Below, one piece after another: positions 52,205 to 63,564 of a stretch of DNA of 64,000 bases. Location of the stretch: positions 1 through 64,000 of the forward strand of contig NW_022985710.1 of assembly GCF_902459465.1 (NCBI RefSeq). Reading direction: 5' to 3'. Every line of letters starts with the position of its first letter. Positions within the stretch are counted from its first letter, which is position 1. This DNA comes from Asterias rubens (taxonomy: Eukaryota > Echinodermata > Asteroidea > Forcipulatida > Asteriidae). The translations under genes were made by a program, and so were the position numbers. The notes beneath the pieces were generated by a model, which worked only from the letters and a program-made list of their open reading frames with translations, searched no databases and had not been told where the DNA came from.

Positions 52205-52572
52205 TTAAAGACACCGGACCAAAGACCAGTCTTCTCACTTTGTCTCAACAAATGCACAAAATAACAAACCTGTGAAATTTTGAGCTCAATTGGTCGTCGA
52301 AGTTGCGAGATAATAATGGAAGAAAAAACACCCTTGTCACACGAAGTTGTGTGCTTTCAAATGCTCAAAACCTCAAAATCTAATTCTGAGGTCTCGAAAT
52401 CAAATTCAAATGTTTTAGTGGAAAATTACTTCCTCTCGAAAACCACGTTACTTCAGAGGGATCCGTTTCTCACAATGTTTATGCTATCATCAGGTCACCA
52501 TCGGTCGCCAACAAGTAACTTTTTATGCTAACAAAATCTTAAGCAAACATCAATTGCATACAGTGTGTTTAA
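52205..52572. mobile_element. Family A TTAA element nested in family B
   Basis: TTAA-AGACACCGGACC to CAGTGTGTTTAA, with CACACGAAGTTGTGTG, TGAGGTCTCGAAATCAAATT and CTTCAGAGGGATCCG inside. Flanking TTAA copies are direct repeats of one TTAA in the host element. Confidence 0.85.
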
Positions 52573-52605
52573 GGTAAGATTTCTATCATCACCATCTCGA
52601 ACCCA
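52573..52605. mobile_element. Family B element, continuation after the nested insertion
   Basis: GGTAAGATTTCTATCATC continues the family B arm exactly where 52204 stops (compare AGGTAAGCTTTCTTCTATC at 16900), then degrades toward AACCCAAATCCTT. Confidence 0.65.
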
Positions 52606-53193
52606 AATCCTTCAAATCAGAATAAGGTTTACGAACCATGTCACATGTTCCATGATCTTCTTATCCTGCTGGTAAGCTGCTCTAAAAAATTGGGTGATAG
52701 TGTACATTTTTTTTCAAAATGTTAATCTTCCTCTATTTTTTAACTCGTCTTACAGGGTCACCATTAAACCTACCCGCAAACAGTTAATCGTAGTTATGTT
52801 ATCAAGTGATTTAAGGAAGCACGTGGATAAATCATTATTGTTTTTTCGTCAAAAGCTCATAGTTTGATTAATTTACACTCACATTATGCAACGGCATGAA
52901 CCATAAATGTATTTTCCAGTACTTGTTTTACTTCATATTTAACATTTTTCAGAAGACGATATTATTCGCGGGCAGCAACCACAACATCTGCATTTTTTTA
53001 AAGTAAAATACCACCCTTTTGCTAAAGCAAATAATCATAATCATGTTAATTGCTAACTCTATATAAGGAACAAACAAACAAAACTTGACTGTTCTGTAAT
53101 TTGGCTGGTTTTCTTTCTTTTTGAAAATCCTCTTCGAAACTGTAATTTCAGACATTGACTGAGTACCCTGGTAGACATGAGAATTGTGGAATG

Positions 53194-53569
53194 TTAAAGA
53201 TGCTATGTCAGATTTTTTGCCGATTTGACCCAAACATTTTGATTTAAAATTCATTTAGGTATTTTGATGGGGGTCGAGAAAGTTACAAGCTTTCATTTGA
53301 GCCATTGCTCGAAAAAGTCCGCCAATTATTAGTAGCAGTGAAATAAAGTGCTCGAAATTAGTTTTTGTCGGGATCCCGACAATATATCATGTGACCAATT
53401 CGTTTGTGTTTTGTGAGAAACGTTTTAAATATTTGTCATGGTTCCTGACCATTAAAAGTAAAAGTTAAACTTTTTTCGTTAGAGCGGGTGATACTCTTTG
53501 AAATACCATTCACTCAAAACAATCTATTTTTTAATGGCTGGGGCAAAAAATCTGACATAGCATCTTTAA
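53194..53569. mobile_element. Family C TTAA element
   Basis: Perfect inverted ends TTAA-AGATGCTATGTCAGA... continuing to TTTTTTGCC, 28 bp in all, with TTAA at 53194-53197 and 53566-53569. The interior is non-coding and includes a GTCGGGATCCCGAC palindrome at about 53368. Confidence 0.92.
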
Positions 53570-53749
53570 TAAGCAACATGACTTTAACAAAGTAAGAGTA
53601 CAGAACAACCTATAGAACACTCTGCCTATAGTGGTGTAGCAACTTAATCCCGCGTGTGCGATTTCATTTGCAATTTCTTTTTAACTTGATGTAGGTAGAC
53701 AATTGGTAAATGTTAAATTTAAATGTTAAATAATAAATGTTAAATTTGA

Positions 53750-53985
53750 ATGGGGATAAAGAATACTATTTTTGGTTTTGATCCTATATACACCGATGTG
53801 TGTAAGCATAGTTTATCAGTACGTTCCCGAGCTCTTCAAAAAAAAGTCACAGGCATAATTACCTGGGCGGGATTCGAAACCACGACCCTTATATTTGGTT
53901 GTTATGTAGCAAACCCTTCTTTAAGAATATGACAATACTGACTAAGACCCCTGTTGTTCGCTAGACCAATTCACGCCAACACAAA
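53750..53985 (-). mobile_element. tRNA-derived SINE-like element
   Basis: On the minus strand a B-box-like GGTTTCGAATCCCGCC is followed by ATTATGCCTGTGAC, GAGCTCGGGAACGTACTG, ATCGGTGTATATAGGATC and ends near TTCTTTATCCCC. I recall this block order from echinoderm repeats. Confidence 0.6.
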
Positions 53986-53989
53986 AGCC

Positions 53990-56048
53990 ATGGCACGAGA
54001 CTCATTCTGAATGAGAAATTTCTCCATTCATTCTCTGACATGCTATAGTCGCCAAGCAAATACAATGCATAGGAGACCCACTTAGTGTTATATGCAAATT
54101 AATATGTAAGAGTCTTAGTTCTTGCATCTTCTTCCCTGTACAGGGGAGGTATGAGTGTTAGTTGTTGTGCTGGACTGCAGAGAGACAAGATGGCTGATAC
54201 CAGAAGGGCCAACGAGGGATTCGAACCTTCGCGCTTTCATTTATTTTTTCTTGAATTTTAGCCACTCACCGTACAATCTGTGTTCACCAAATTCGTTTTG
54301 CCAGCACCTTTCTACCATAGAGAAGCTGTTCGAGCTTCTTTAACATTTGTTGATGAGTGAGTGGCAATCATTTTGAGAGTCGTTCAACTGCATAACTTTA
54401 GCAATGATGACCCAGTAGTTTCACTGTTGAGTCCCGAGGACCTTCGCAAGTTTCACGCGACTAGAACACTTTTTTCTCCACCAGTGACAGTTAGAACAAA
54501 GCCTAAAAAGGCCAAAATCTTCGGCGTGGGGCTTGCGATAGGCTTGGATGTGCTCCGGTGAAACTACACCCGCGAATGCAGTTTAAACAAAACGAACAAA
54601 AAATGTTCACAATTTGTTTTCTTGGCGAACACCAATGTTCGCATAATCTGGCTCGGTGGGGCTAGCCCGGCCCAAGCATCTTCAACCCGCCACACGCCCG
54701 GTCGATAGAGACGGGCAGAGAGAACGCAATGCCGCGTGGTAAGTGTTCCATTACGGCAATACCTAACAACTAAGAAATAAATTGTTTTCCAACTCAAGTG
54801 AGATATTCCTTTTGTAATAAAATAGTGAAAAAAGTGGTGGCAGGACACGGAAACTTGATTAAAAAATCACAAGTACAAAGGGGCACTTCTTGCTAACTAA
54901 GTTTGTAATTTTCGATTAAACGTGTCATAAACCAGCCTCAAATTAGCTCTCTTGTTGTTTCATTTTGTATAAATAAAATTTACATGGAGGTAAAAACAAA
55001 AACACTATGTTTGGCTGAACAATCTTAAAAAAAGCATATCTCTCATAAGAGCTAATAAAATACAACATTTATTGCGGTAAATTTTATACTCAAAAGTAAA
55101 ACTTCAAAATGAAAGGGCACCGGGCCACCCTTGCATCAGGAACCGAAATGGTGACGGGGGGTATCAGCCCAACCCCCATTAGATACTCAATGTGCTGACA
55201 ATATCACCTTCCACCTTCAAGACTATGATAAGGTTCTCGATCAATACATGTTTTTGAAATGTTTTTGTCACTGTGTTTTTTCCTTTTCATCCTTATTCTT
55301 CAGTTGATGATGAAGGAGTTTGCAGTGTGTGGTTTTTGTCTATGGATCTGGAAGTTCTTCAAATGTAAAGACATAGAGGTTACAACAAATGGTAAGAGAA
55401 AACCTATAACATAAGTTTACCCCCAATGTATTTTACAATTAATTACAGGAACTTGTTGATGTTGTTAATGTTGGTCACTGGTGACACACTCCTCTTTGAG
55501 GGACCTTTCTTATACGGTGCATATTGGTCGTGTCCAATGATGCAGTCAAGTTGTTAGTTTTTGGCACACTCTTACAATTCTCTTACTGGTCGAACTTCAA
55601 GTCAACAGTTGTCATGTTTTAATAAAATATATTGTCATTGATTTATTAACAAAAAAAACCAATAATTTATTGCAATGAAACAATATAAACTATATTTTGC
55701 ATATTTAGGAGCAGCATAACATTACAACAAACAGTTTACTGTTGTCATTATAAGACTGGTGTCAGTGTGGAGTTTTTGAAAATAATTAACAATAATTCAG
55801 ATTTGCTGAATTAAGTTTAACATTTCTGATAATCAGCTTTACATACATTATTTTTTCTTGTAAAAACCTTATGGCCTTTATATAAAATAGGTTGTTTCTT
55901 ATGAAATAGGTTGTTTTTTAAGATGCAGTCAAGTTGTTAGCTCTTAAAAATTTCCCACGGGTCGAACTTCAAGTCAACAGTTGTCATGTTTAAGTTAACA
56001 TATCTTAAATTTATTGTTTAAAAACTTATAAACCCATGTGCTTGTTGT
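53990..56048. other. Mostly featureless AT-rich interval with one diverged direct repeat
   Basis: A second B-box-like AAGGTTCGAATCCCTC (minus strand, ~54212-54227) marks a SINE fragment. GATGCAGTCAAGTTGTTAG plus GGTCGAACTTCAAGTCAAC occur at 55539-55622 and again at 55922-55992. No gene is supported. Confidence 0.55.
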
Positions 56049-56090
56049 CAGAGAACGTTTAAGACAATTTAATTGTCTTAAGATTCTCTG
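56049..56090. repeat. Short hairpin
   Basis: CAGAGAA and TTAAGACAATT arms pair with AATTGTCTTAA and TTCTCTG with little loop. Confidence 0.85.
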
Positions 56091-56331
56091 GAATAATTTT
56101 AATAATAAAATACAATTTTAAGCAACACAAAGAAATTCAACAAAAACACATATAGATCTAAGCAAGCTGGAACTAGTCCTGGATACAATTATGAAACTGT
56201 GCATTTATTTTAATTTGCTCTAAATCGAGTCAAGTTAAAGTTTACCCTTTTCAAATAATGAAAAATATAAAATTAAACAATTTAAGTGCCTCGTGCATTT
56301 TCCCACTATAAATAAATTGCTGTTGATTCCG

Positions 56332-56377
56332 GAAATATTAAGACAAATTTAGAAAAGCTAAATTTGTTTAATATTTC
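56332..56377. repeat. Short hairpin
   Basis: GAAATATTAAGACAAATTT and its near-complement enclose a loop of about five bases (AAAAG). Confidence 0.85.
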
Positions 56378-56767
56378 TTGTACCAACACAATCTGATCAA
56401 TGAAAAGTTTAACCACTTTAGCAAGAATGCCACAAGGTTTTAAGAGATGTATGTCCTGTAGTCCAACAAAATCTCAAATAATGCTGATTTCAAGCGCTTC
56501 TAGACAGTAGCGCAGCACCTGACCAAGTTTTGTTGAAGGCAAACACGCTGCGCGAAAAAAGAAAAAAAAATGAAGAAGAAAGAGAAAGAAGATCTTTATA
56601 CGCCTCTGCCGAATGTCACAAGACGCAGACTAGCAAGAAATGGACAAAGAATGATGCTGAGGTTTGTATTGGTAAGATATTATAGAAAGAGGCCTAGAGT
56701 AGACCCCCTAGAATTAAATGTGATCTTTTTCGCAGGTAGTTTTCATCGTACGGGTTGGTAAAGTATG

Positions 56768-56870
56768 AGTTACTTAGTCTTGGTTCCGAGACACACATGT
56801 TTCTTTTTGAGAACGAACAAAACAACATGCTTCAAAAATTACTAACATCCCGAACCAAGACTAAGTAACT
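56768..56870. repeat. Inverted repeat with ~20-bp arms
   Basis: AGTTACTTAGTCTTGGTTC and its exact complement enclose ~60 bp. Confidence 0.88.
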
Positions 56871-57111
56871 AACCCAATGCAAGCCCTAGAAGCAAGAGAT
56901 GTTCCTTGAAGGAAGACAATGCAGAGAAGGTTAAGTATGAGGTAAATATAAAAGTCTTGTATCATGGTATGAGTGAGGTTGGGTACTCTAGGTAACCCGG
57001 CCTGACCATCATGTGCAGGGCCACTAACCTCCGTTTTCTCCGCAACCTTTTATTATTTTACCAACAACCTTTCTTCGCAACCTTTAACTATTATATTTCC
57101 TATGCATGCGT

Positions 57112-57511
57112 TAACAACCGTTTTCCTCTGCAGCATTAACAACCGTTTTCCTCTGCAGCATTAACAACCGTTTTCATCTGCAGCATTTACAACCGTTTTT
57201 TTCCTCTGCAGCATCAACAACCGTTTCCCTTTGCAGCATTAACAACCGTTTTCCTCCGCAGTATTAACAACCGTTTTCCTTTGCAGCATTAACAACCGTT
57301 TTCCTCGGCAGGATTAACAACCGTTTTCCTCTGCAGCATTAACAACCGTTTTCCTTCGCAGCATTAACAACCGTTTTCCTCCGCAGCATTAACAACCGTT
57401 TTCCTCTGCAGCATTAACAACCGTTTTCCACCGCAGCATTAACAACCGTTTTCCTCTGCAGCATTAACAACCGTTTGCCTTTGCAGCATTAACAGCCGTT
57501 TTCCTACGTAG
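57112..57511 (+). repeat. 25-bp minisatellite of 3'-splice-site-like units
   Basis: Sixteen units of about CATTAACAACCGTTTTCCTC plus TGCAG. Each has a branch-point-like TTAAC, a pyrimidine run and a terminal AG. Fifteen end GCAG and the last ends GTAG, although the preceding pyrimidines vary (CTCTG, CTTTG, CTCCG, CACCG). Confidence 0.95.
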
Positions 57512-57984
57512 CCGCATCATCATAAACCGTTTCCCTCCAACGCTTTTCCAACATTCATCACAACCTCTTGTGGCGGCTGCCAACTTAACAGAGATTCTGG
57601 AGGTACAACTCGATAAGACAACTCAGTGACTACAAGGCATTCATCCCTCTTTCTTGAGATTGATGTCTGCCTTAATGACTCTCACAAAGTACTCTTAATG
57701 GAAGAGCAACACCAGTTGGTAATGTATCAGTTAAAGTCACCTGGAAATAGCATTTTTTTTCTTTCAAACATAAGAGTATATGCTTACGAACAATAAAACA
57801 ATTTTTTTAGTAATTGTTTGTCACGATTTATATGTTTAAAAAATATATAAAGTTGTTTGGGGCTGACTCCGCCTACCCCTTTTGTGACGTCAATCGAGGC
57901 AGACTTTGCCTGCAATGCGTATAGTAAATACACGTGCAAAGTACAAGTACGTCCAAGTCGTGAGTTGGTACGTTTCAAAAAGTG

Positions 57985-60710
57985 TTTATAGATAGCTCAT
58001 TATAATTACGTTATTGTAATTTCTTGTTTTTCAGAGCTCAGCATTTGCTGCTGTCACGAAGGCCTTTGACCTAAATTGCTCAATGTTTGGTACAAGTAAC
58101 AGCAAAATATAAAACCCAGAAGACTGTTCAAAATTATGTCTACACCACATCGGCCCTTTTCAGAGCCAACACTCCCTCACAGGAGAATTACAAATTCTTG
58201 TACCCGCAACTTTACAATTTATTTACAGTTTCTTTCAACAAAATAAAACCATTGAACAAAAATATTGATACATCGTCTAGAAGCAATTAACGCTCGAGCC
58301 TTGAAGGACAACAATTTGCAGAATTCTCAGCACAGAAAAATCACCTGGTCACTTGAGAATAAAGAGAGTGGAAAACAAACATGGACGTTCCGTTCACTTA
58401 ATACAACTTTGGTGGAGTACAGAAGTAATTTAAATTCAAATCTACATAGAGAACTTTTTATGATTGACAATAATTTTAATTGTGGTGTTCAATCCCTCCG
58501 GAAAAGAATTCAAGCTCATTCTTACAAATAGTAAATAGCTTATTATAATTATGTTTTCGTGATTTTTTTGTTTTTTTGTTGTTTCAGAGCTCAGCAGTTG
58601 CTGCTGCCACGAAGGTCTTTGACCTATATTGCTCAAGGTTTGGTAAAGTACCACTTAAGTTTTAGCAAGTACCAGCAAAATATAAAACCCAGAAGACTGT
58701 TCAAAATTATATCTAAACCACACCGGCCCTTTTCAGAGTCAACACTCCCTCACCAGAGATTACAAATTCTTGTACCCGCAAGTTTACAATTTATTTACAG
58801 TTTCTTTTAACAAAATAAAACCAATGAACCAAAAATGATACATCGTCGAGATGCAAATAACGCTCGAGCCTTGAAGGACAAAAATTTGCAGAATTCTCAG
58901 CACAGAAAAATCACCTGGTTACTTGAGAATAAAGAGAGTGGAAAACAAACATGGACGTTCCGTTCACTTAATACAACTTTGGTGGAGTACAGAAGTAATT
59001 TAAATTCAAATCTACATAGAGAACCTTTTATGATTGACAATAATTTTAATTGTGGTGCTCAATCCCTCCGGAAAAGAATTCAAGCTCATTCTTTAAACAA
59101 TAAATAGCTTATTATAAATATGTTATCGTGATTTTTTTGTTTTTTGTTTGTTTCAGAACTCAGCAGTTGCTGCTGCCACGAAGGTCTTTGACCTATATTG
59201 CACAAGGTTTGGTAATGTATCACTTAAGTTTTAGCAAGTACCAGCAAAATATAAAACCCAGAAGACTGTTCAAAATGATATCTAAACCACACCGGCCCTT
59301 TTCAGAGTCAACACTCCCTCACCAGAGATTACAAATTCTTGTACCCGCAAGTTTACAATTTATTTACAGTTTCTTTTAACAAAATAAAACCATTGAACCA
59401 AAAATGATACATCGTTTAGAAGCAATTAACGCTCGAGCCTTGAAGGACAACAATTTGCAGAATTCTCAGCACAGAAAAATCACCTGGTTACTTGAGAAGA
59501 AAGAGAGTGGAAAACAAACATGGACGTTCCGTTCACTTAATACAACTTTGGTGGAGTACAGAAGTAATTTAAATTCAAATCTACATAGAGAACTTTTTAT
59601 GATTGACAATAATTTTAATTGTGGTGCTCAATCCCTCCGGAAAAGAATTCAAGCTCATTCTTTAAACAATAAATAGCTTATTATAAATATGTTATCGTGA
59701 TTTTTTTGTTTTTTGTTTGTTTCAGAACTCAGCAGTTGCTGCTGCCACGAAGGCCTTTGACCAATATTGCTCAAGGTTTGGTAATGTATCACTTAAGTTT
59801 TAGCAAGTACCAGCAAAAAATAAAACCCAGAAGAATGTTCAAAATGATATCTAAACCACACCGGCCCTTTTCAGAGTCAACACTCACTCACCAGAGATTC
59901 ACAAATTCTTGTACCCGCAAGTTTACTATCTATTTATAGTTTCTTTCTACAAAATAAAACCCTTTAAAGCAATGAGCCTTCAAGTACAAAGAATCTGCAG
60001 AAATTTACTCCGCACAGAAAAATCTTCTGATTGTTTGAGAGTAAAGAGAGTGGAAAATCTTTTTATGAAAGACAAATAGTGGAGCTCAATCCCTCCTGAA
60101 AAGTTCAATCTCATTCTTCAAATTATAGATAGCTCATTACAATTACGTTATTGTAATTTCTTGTTTTTCAGAGCTCAGCCTTTGCTGCTGTCACGAAGGC
60201 CTTTGACCTAAATTGCTCAATGTTTGGTACAAGTAACAGCAGAATATAAGACCCAGAAGACTGTTCAAAATGATGTCTAAACCACATCGGCCCTTTTCAG
60301 AGCCAACACTCCCTCACAAGAGAATTACAAATTCTTGCACCCGCAACTTTACAATTTATTTACAGTTTCTTTCAACAAAATAAACCCATTGAACAAAAAA
60401 TGATACATCGTTTAGAAGCAATTAACGCTCGAGCCTTGAAGGACAATAATTTGCAGAATTCTCAGCACAGAAAAATCACCTGGTTACTTGAGAAGAAAGA
60501 GAGTGGAAAACAAACATGGACGTTCCGTTCACTTAATACAACTTTGGTGGAGTACAGAAGTAGTTTAAATTCAAATCTACATAGAGAACTTTTTATGATT
60601 GACAATAATTTTAATAGTGGTGCTCAATCCCTCCGGAAAAGAAAATAAATGTTATTGTAATTTCTTGTTTTTCAGAGCTCAGCAGTTTCTGCTGCCGTAA
60701 AAGGCCTTTG
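57985..60710 (+). repeat. Tandem array of ~569-bp units with acceptor-like tracts
   Basis: Six copies, the fourth and last shortened. Each has a T-rich run ending CAG at 58034, 58587, 59156, 59725, 60171 and 60675, followed by RRCTCAGC. In five copies a possible donor (GGTTTG|GTAAWG or TGTTTG|GTACAA) follows 55 bases later. A 55-base cassette would encode SSAVAAATKVFDLYCSRF in one phase. Four copies have an 82-90 codon frame starting MIHR (e.g. 58835-59107, ending KRIQAHSLNNK) and three an 80-83 codon frame starting MIFLFF. Copies are too alike throughout for coding selection to be inferred. Array homogenisation alone can keep these frames open. Confidence 0.85.
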
Positions 60711-61122
60711 ACCAAAGTTGCTCTACGTAGATTATGTGCAGTGTGCATCGGCGAGTGACATTGGCAATAAAAATACACCACCAGGACGCTTGGTAAGTTG
60801 GCAGGATTGATATTTCCGATTTCCACAAAGCCAGCTGCATTTTGAGACTTATTTCTACTTCATGGCAAAATCATGCAGTTCTCAAACCCATAGAGAAAGT
60901 GAAATGCGACAACAACAACAAACAAAGTGTGTACAAGGAAAAGTCTTGCTACACGACGTAAAAGGTATTCCAGTGTGAATGCCTTTTCTTCTAACTTTAA
61001 GATTGCCTTGAACTCTTTGCCCTGTATGACACGGCCCTAATTTAATTAAAAACCAACACATTACACTTGTTTTGGTTTGGTATAGTCAAGCCATGAATAT
61101 CATCATCTTTTTATTTTTACAG

Positions 61123-61221
61123 CTGATGAGTTCCTCTTGCCAATTGCTGAGGAGTTCGTCCAGCCAAGACTGTAGTGTGTATGGTGAATGTTGTGGACGT
61201 GAACATCTACTGGGATACATG
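61123..61221 (+). CDS. Possible 99-bp coding exon
   Basis: Strong acceptor (TTTTTATTTTTACAG) and strong donor (ATG|GTAAGTTC) bound 99 bases that are open in phase 0: LMSSSCQLLRSSSSQDCSVY, then GECCGREHLLGYM. A second phase is open for 16 codons (DEFLLPIAEEFVQPRL) before a stop, so the phase is not certain. Unknown family; it could equally be a non-coding exon linked to the array upstream. Confidence 0.4.
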
Positions 61222-61804
61222 GTAAGTTCAAGATTGAATGACAACTTGAAAACCTGTCTTCACTGATGGCCTCGAGTCGGAGAAAAGCTTTAAACTACTT
61301 TTACATGAGTCACTTATAATTGCTCTTACGCTCTTAGGCTAACAATTGTGTCCACTTTGTAAGCATAAAACCAGTAAAACTTCTGAAGACAATTGGAGCA
61401 TCTGAACGAAATGTCAATAAACCATCGGATGGTTTCAGAACCACATAATAAACTCAAAGAGAGATGGGTTACAAACCATTTTAGATTGTATCTCCATCAT
61501 GGACTCTTTCAAATAAACTTCAGAACCATGTGAAAAACTGTCACAACAAAAACGGTATTTTTTCGAATTAATTATCAAACTTCTGAATCTCTAATAAGTG
61601 GCACAAACACTGACTAAGTGGTACAAAATAAGTATTACAATACCTATTTAAAGTGGTAAAAAACACAAACTATTGTTACGGGCTGTGTCATCATCATACT
61701 GGCTAAAACTAAACTGAAAAAAAATCATATTAGTTTGTTCTCATGGTATTGATAAAAGATGTGATTTCACCTATAGGCTTTGAAGATGACCTGAAGATAC
61801 CTGA

Positions 61805-62005
61805 GGCAGCCAACTCTTTGGGGCTGATAATGGTGGTGTTTTCATCGAGCTGACGACGGACTACTACAAGTCTACCGGAAGATCTTCATCTATGTTACTT
61901 GGTTCGATGAGAGGCTGTCATAACTTCAACTACTTGACATTCGGCTATAAGGGTCATCTGCAGACTTACTTTGTGGGCAGTTGTTTTAAATGTCCACTTA
62001 AGTAG
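61805..62005 (+). CDS. Possible terminal exon, 66 codons then stop
   Basis: Open frame to a TAG at 62003-62005. Composition is clearly coding-like: GVFIELTTDYYKSTG, then GCHNFNYLTFGYKGHLQTYF and VGSCFKCPLK. Upstream acceptors are CTATAG (61776) and GGCAG (61809); with the first, another frame reads GFEDDLKIPEAANSLG and then stops, which suggests a frameshift or a short missed exon. Cysteine content fits an extracellular protein; the family is not recognised. Phase from 61123-61221 does not match directly. Confidence 0.4.
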   Translation, partial: GSQLFGADNGGVFIELTTDYYKSTGRSSSMLLGSMRGCHNFNYLTFGYKGHLQTYFVGSCFKCPLK

Positions 62006-62150
62006 GACTTTTCTTAAAACTTAAAGAGGGTCAGTCTTCAAGGTCATTACGGTCTGTGGCTGAGTGACTTTAGCATTGAATTATGAACTCTATAATTTCA
62101 TAATTTCATGCACAGCCACAGTCCTTAATTGAACTTTTGTACAGTCCCCT

Positions 62151-62395
62151 TTAAAGGCAGTGGACACTATTGGTAATAACTAAAAATAACTCAGCATAAA
62201 ACCTCACTTGGTAACAAGTAATGGGGAGCTGTTGATGATATAAAACACTGTGAGAAACGGCTCCCTCTGAAGTGACGTAGTTTTCGAGAAAGAAGTAATT
62301 TTCCACAAATCTGATTTCGAGACCTCAAGTTTAGAATTTTGAGGTCACGAAATCAAGCATCTGAAAGCACAAAACTTCGTGTGACAAGGGTGTTG
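62151..62395. mobile_element. Family A element truncated by another repeat
   Basis: TTAA-AGGCAGTGGACACTATTGG to GTGTGACAAGGGTG, then cut where a CTGTTCCGAC repeat begins. Confidence 0.85.
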
Positions 62396-62399
62396 TTAG

Positions 62400-62424
62400 C
62401 TGTTCCGACCTACCGTCGGAACAG
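62400..62424. repeat. Hairpin CTGTTCCGAC, start of another repeat
   Basis: 10-bp perfect arms around CTACC, followed by a second GTCGGAACAGG at ~62433 and TTTTTTTCGTCTAG. Confidence 0.85.
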
Positions 62425-63159
62425 GTTTTAGTCGGAACAGGTTTTTTTCGTCTAGATTTTTATTGTTTTTATTATTATTCTTTGTTTCCGCCTAAAACTA
62501 ATTATTTGTTGAGAGTTTTCGCTTGAAGACGCACATGGCTACGACCGCGCCACGGTTTCTTAATTAATTTTTTTTTTTTGCTAAAACTTTGGCAAGTTCA
62601 TGATTGTGTTTGACTCAAATATTAGTTTTTCGTACTTAAATTGTGTTTAGTATGCGCCTTGTTTCACCAAGTTATAAATAGTAAATTTAATTGAATCGAA
62701 TTGATTGACTAGAATTCGGTAGTTTAAAATGTTCTTTAATTGGGGCGACATTACTATTAAAATGACAATAAATTATAATCATTATTATTTTTGTCAAATT
62801 GAAATGATTATGTTTTAGCTGTTAATGCCTTTCACACACATTTTACCGACAACCAACTTCCCACTTCATAATGGTGGTACTGCAGTATACATGTTTTTCC
62901 TGCAAGTATCTGACTGTCGCAAAAAAAACTGATTGCTAGAAGTGGTTGCCTGTAATTTTGTCCCGTGAGAAATACTCTTTATGACGTCTACTGAAAGTTA
63001 AAATTAATCGAGTTGTAATTTTATTCTAAAGTGGATAAATAAAAAAAGTGTAACTATTCAGATTTTGGAATGAGCAGTTTACTTATAATTATAATTATTT
63101 CGTTGTATTCGTTCCTGTTGCTAGAATGGAATGCTTCCACAAGTTTTGCTTTCGTCTGT
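62425..63159. other. AT-rich interval, nothing recognised
   Basis: Beyond the repeat start at 62400 I see homopolymer runs and AT-rich DNA, with no gene, palindrome or tandem repeat that stands out. The same applies to 63565-64000. Confidence 0.5.
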
Positions 63160-63564
63160 TTAAAGACACTGGACACTGTTGGTATTATTGTCAAAGACTA
63201 GTCGTCACAGTTGGTGTATCGCAACAAAACTATGCATAACATAACAAACCTGTGAAAATTTGAGCTAAATCGGTCGTCGAAGTTCCGAGATATTAATGAA
63301 AGAAAAAACACCCATGTCGAACCATAGTCACACGAAGTTGTGTGCTTTCAGATGTTTGATTTCGACCTCAAAAATTAATTCTAAATCGGAGGTCTTAATT
63401 AAATTTGTGGAAAATTACTTCTTTCTCAAAAAATACGTCACTTCAGAGGGAGCTGTTTCTCACAATGTTTTACACTATCAACCTCTCCCCATTACTCGTA
63501 ATAAGAAAGGTTTTTATGCTAATAATTATTTTGAGTATTTACCAATAGTGTCCACTGCCTTTAA
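63160..63564. mobile_element. Family A TTAA element, full length
   Basis: TTAA-AGACACTGGACACTGTTGG to GTGTCCACTGCCTTTAA, with CACACGAAGTTGTGTGC and CAGAGGGAGCTGTTTCTC inside and a damaged central palindrome. Confidence 0.9.
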
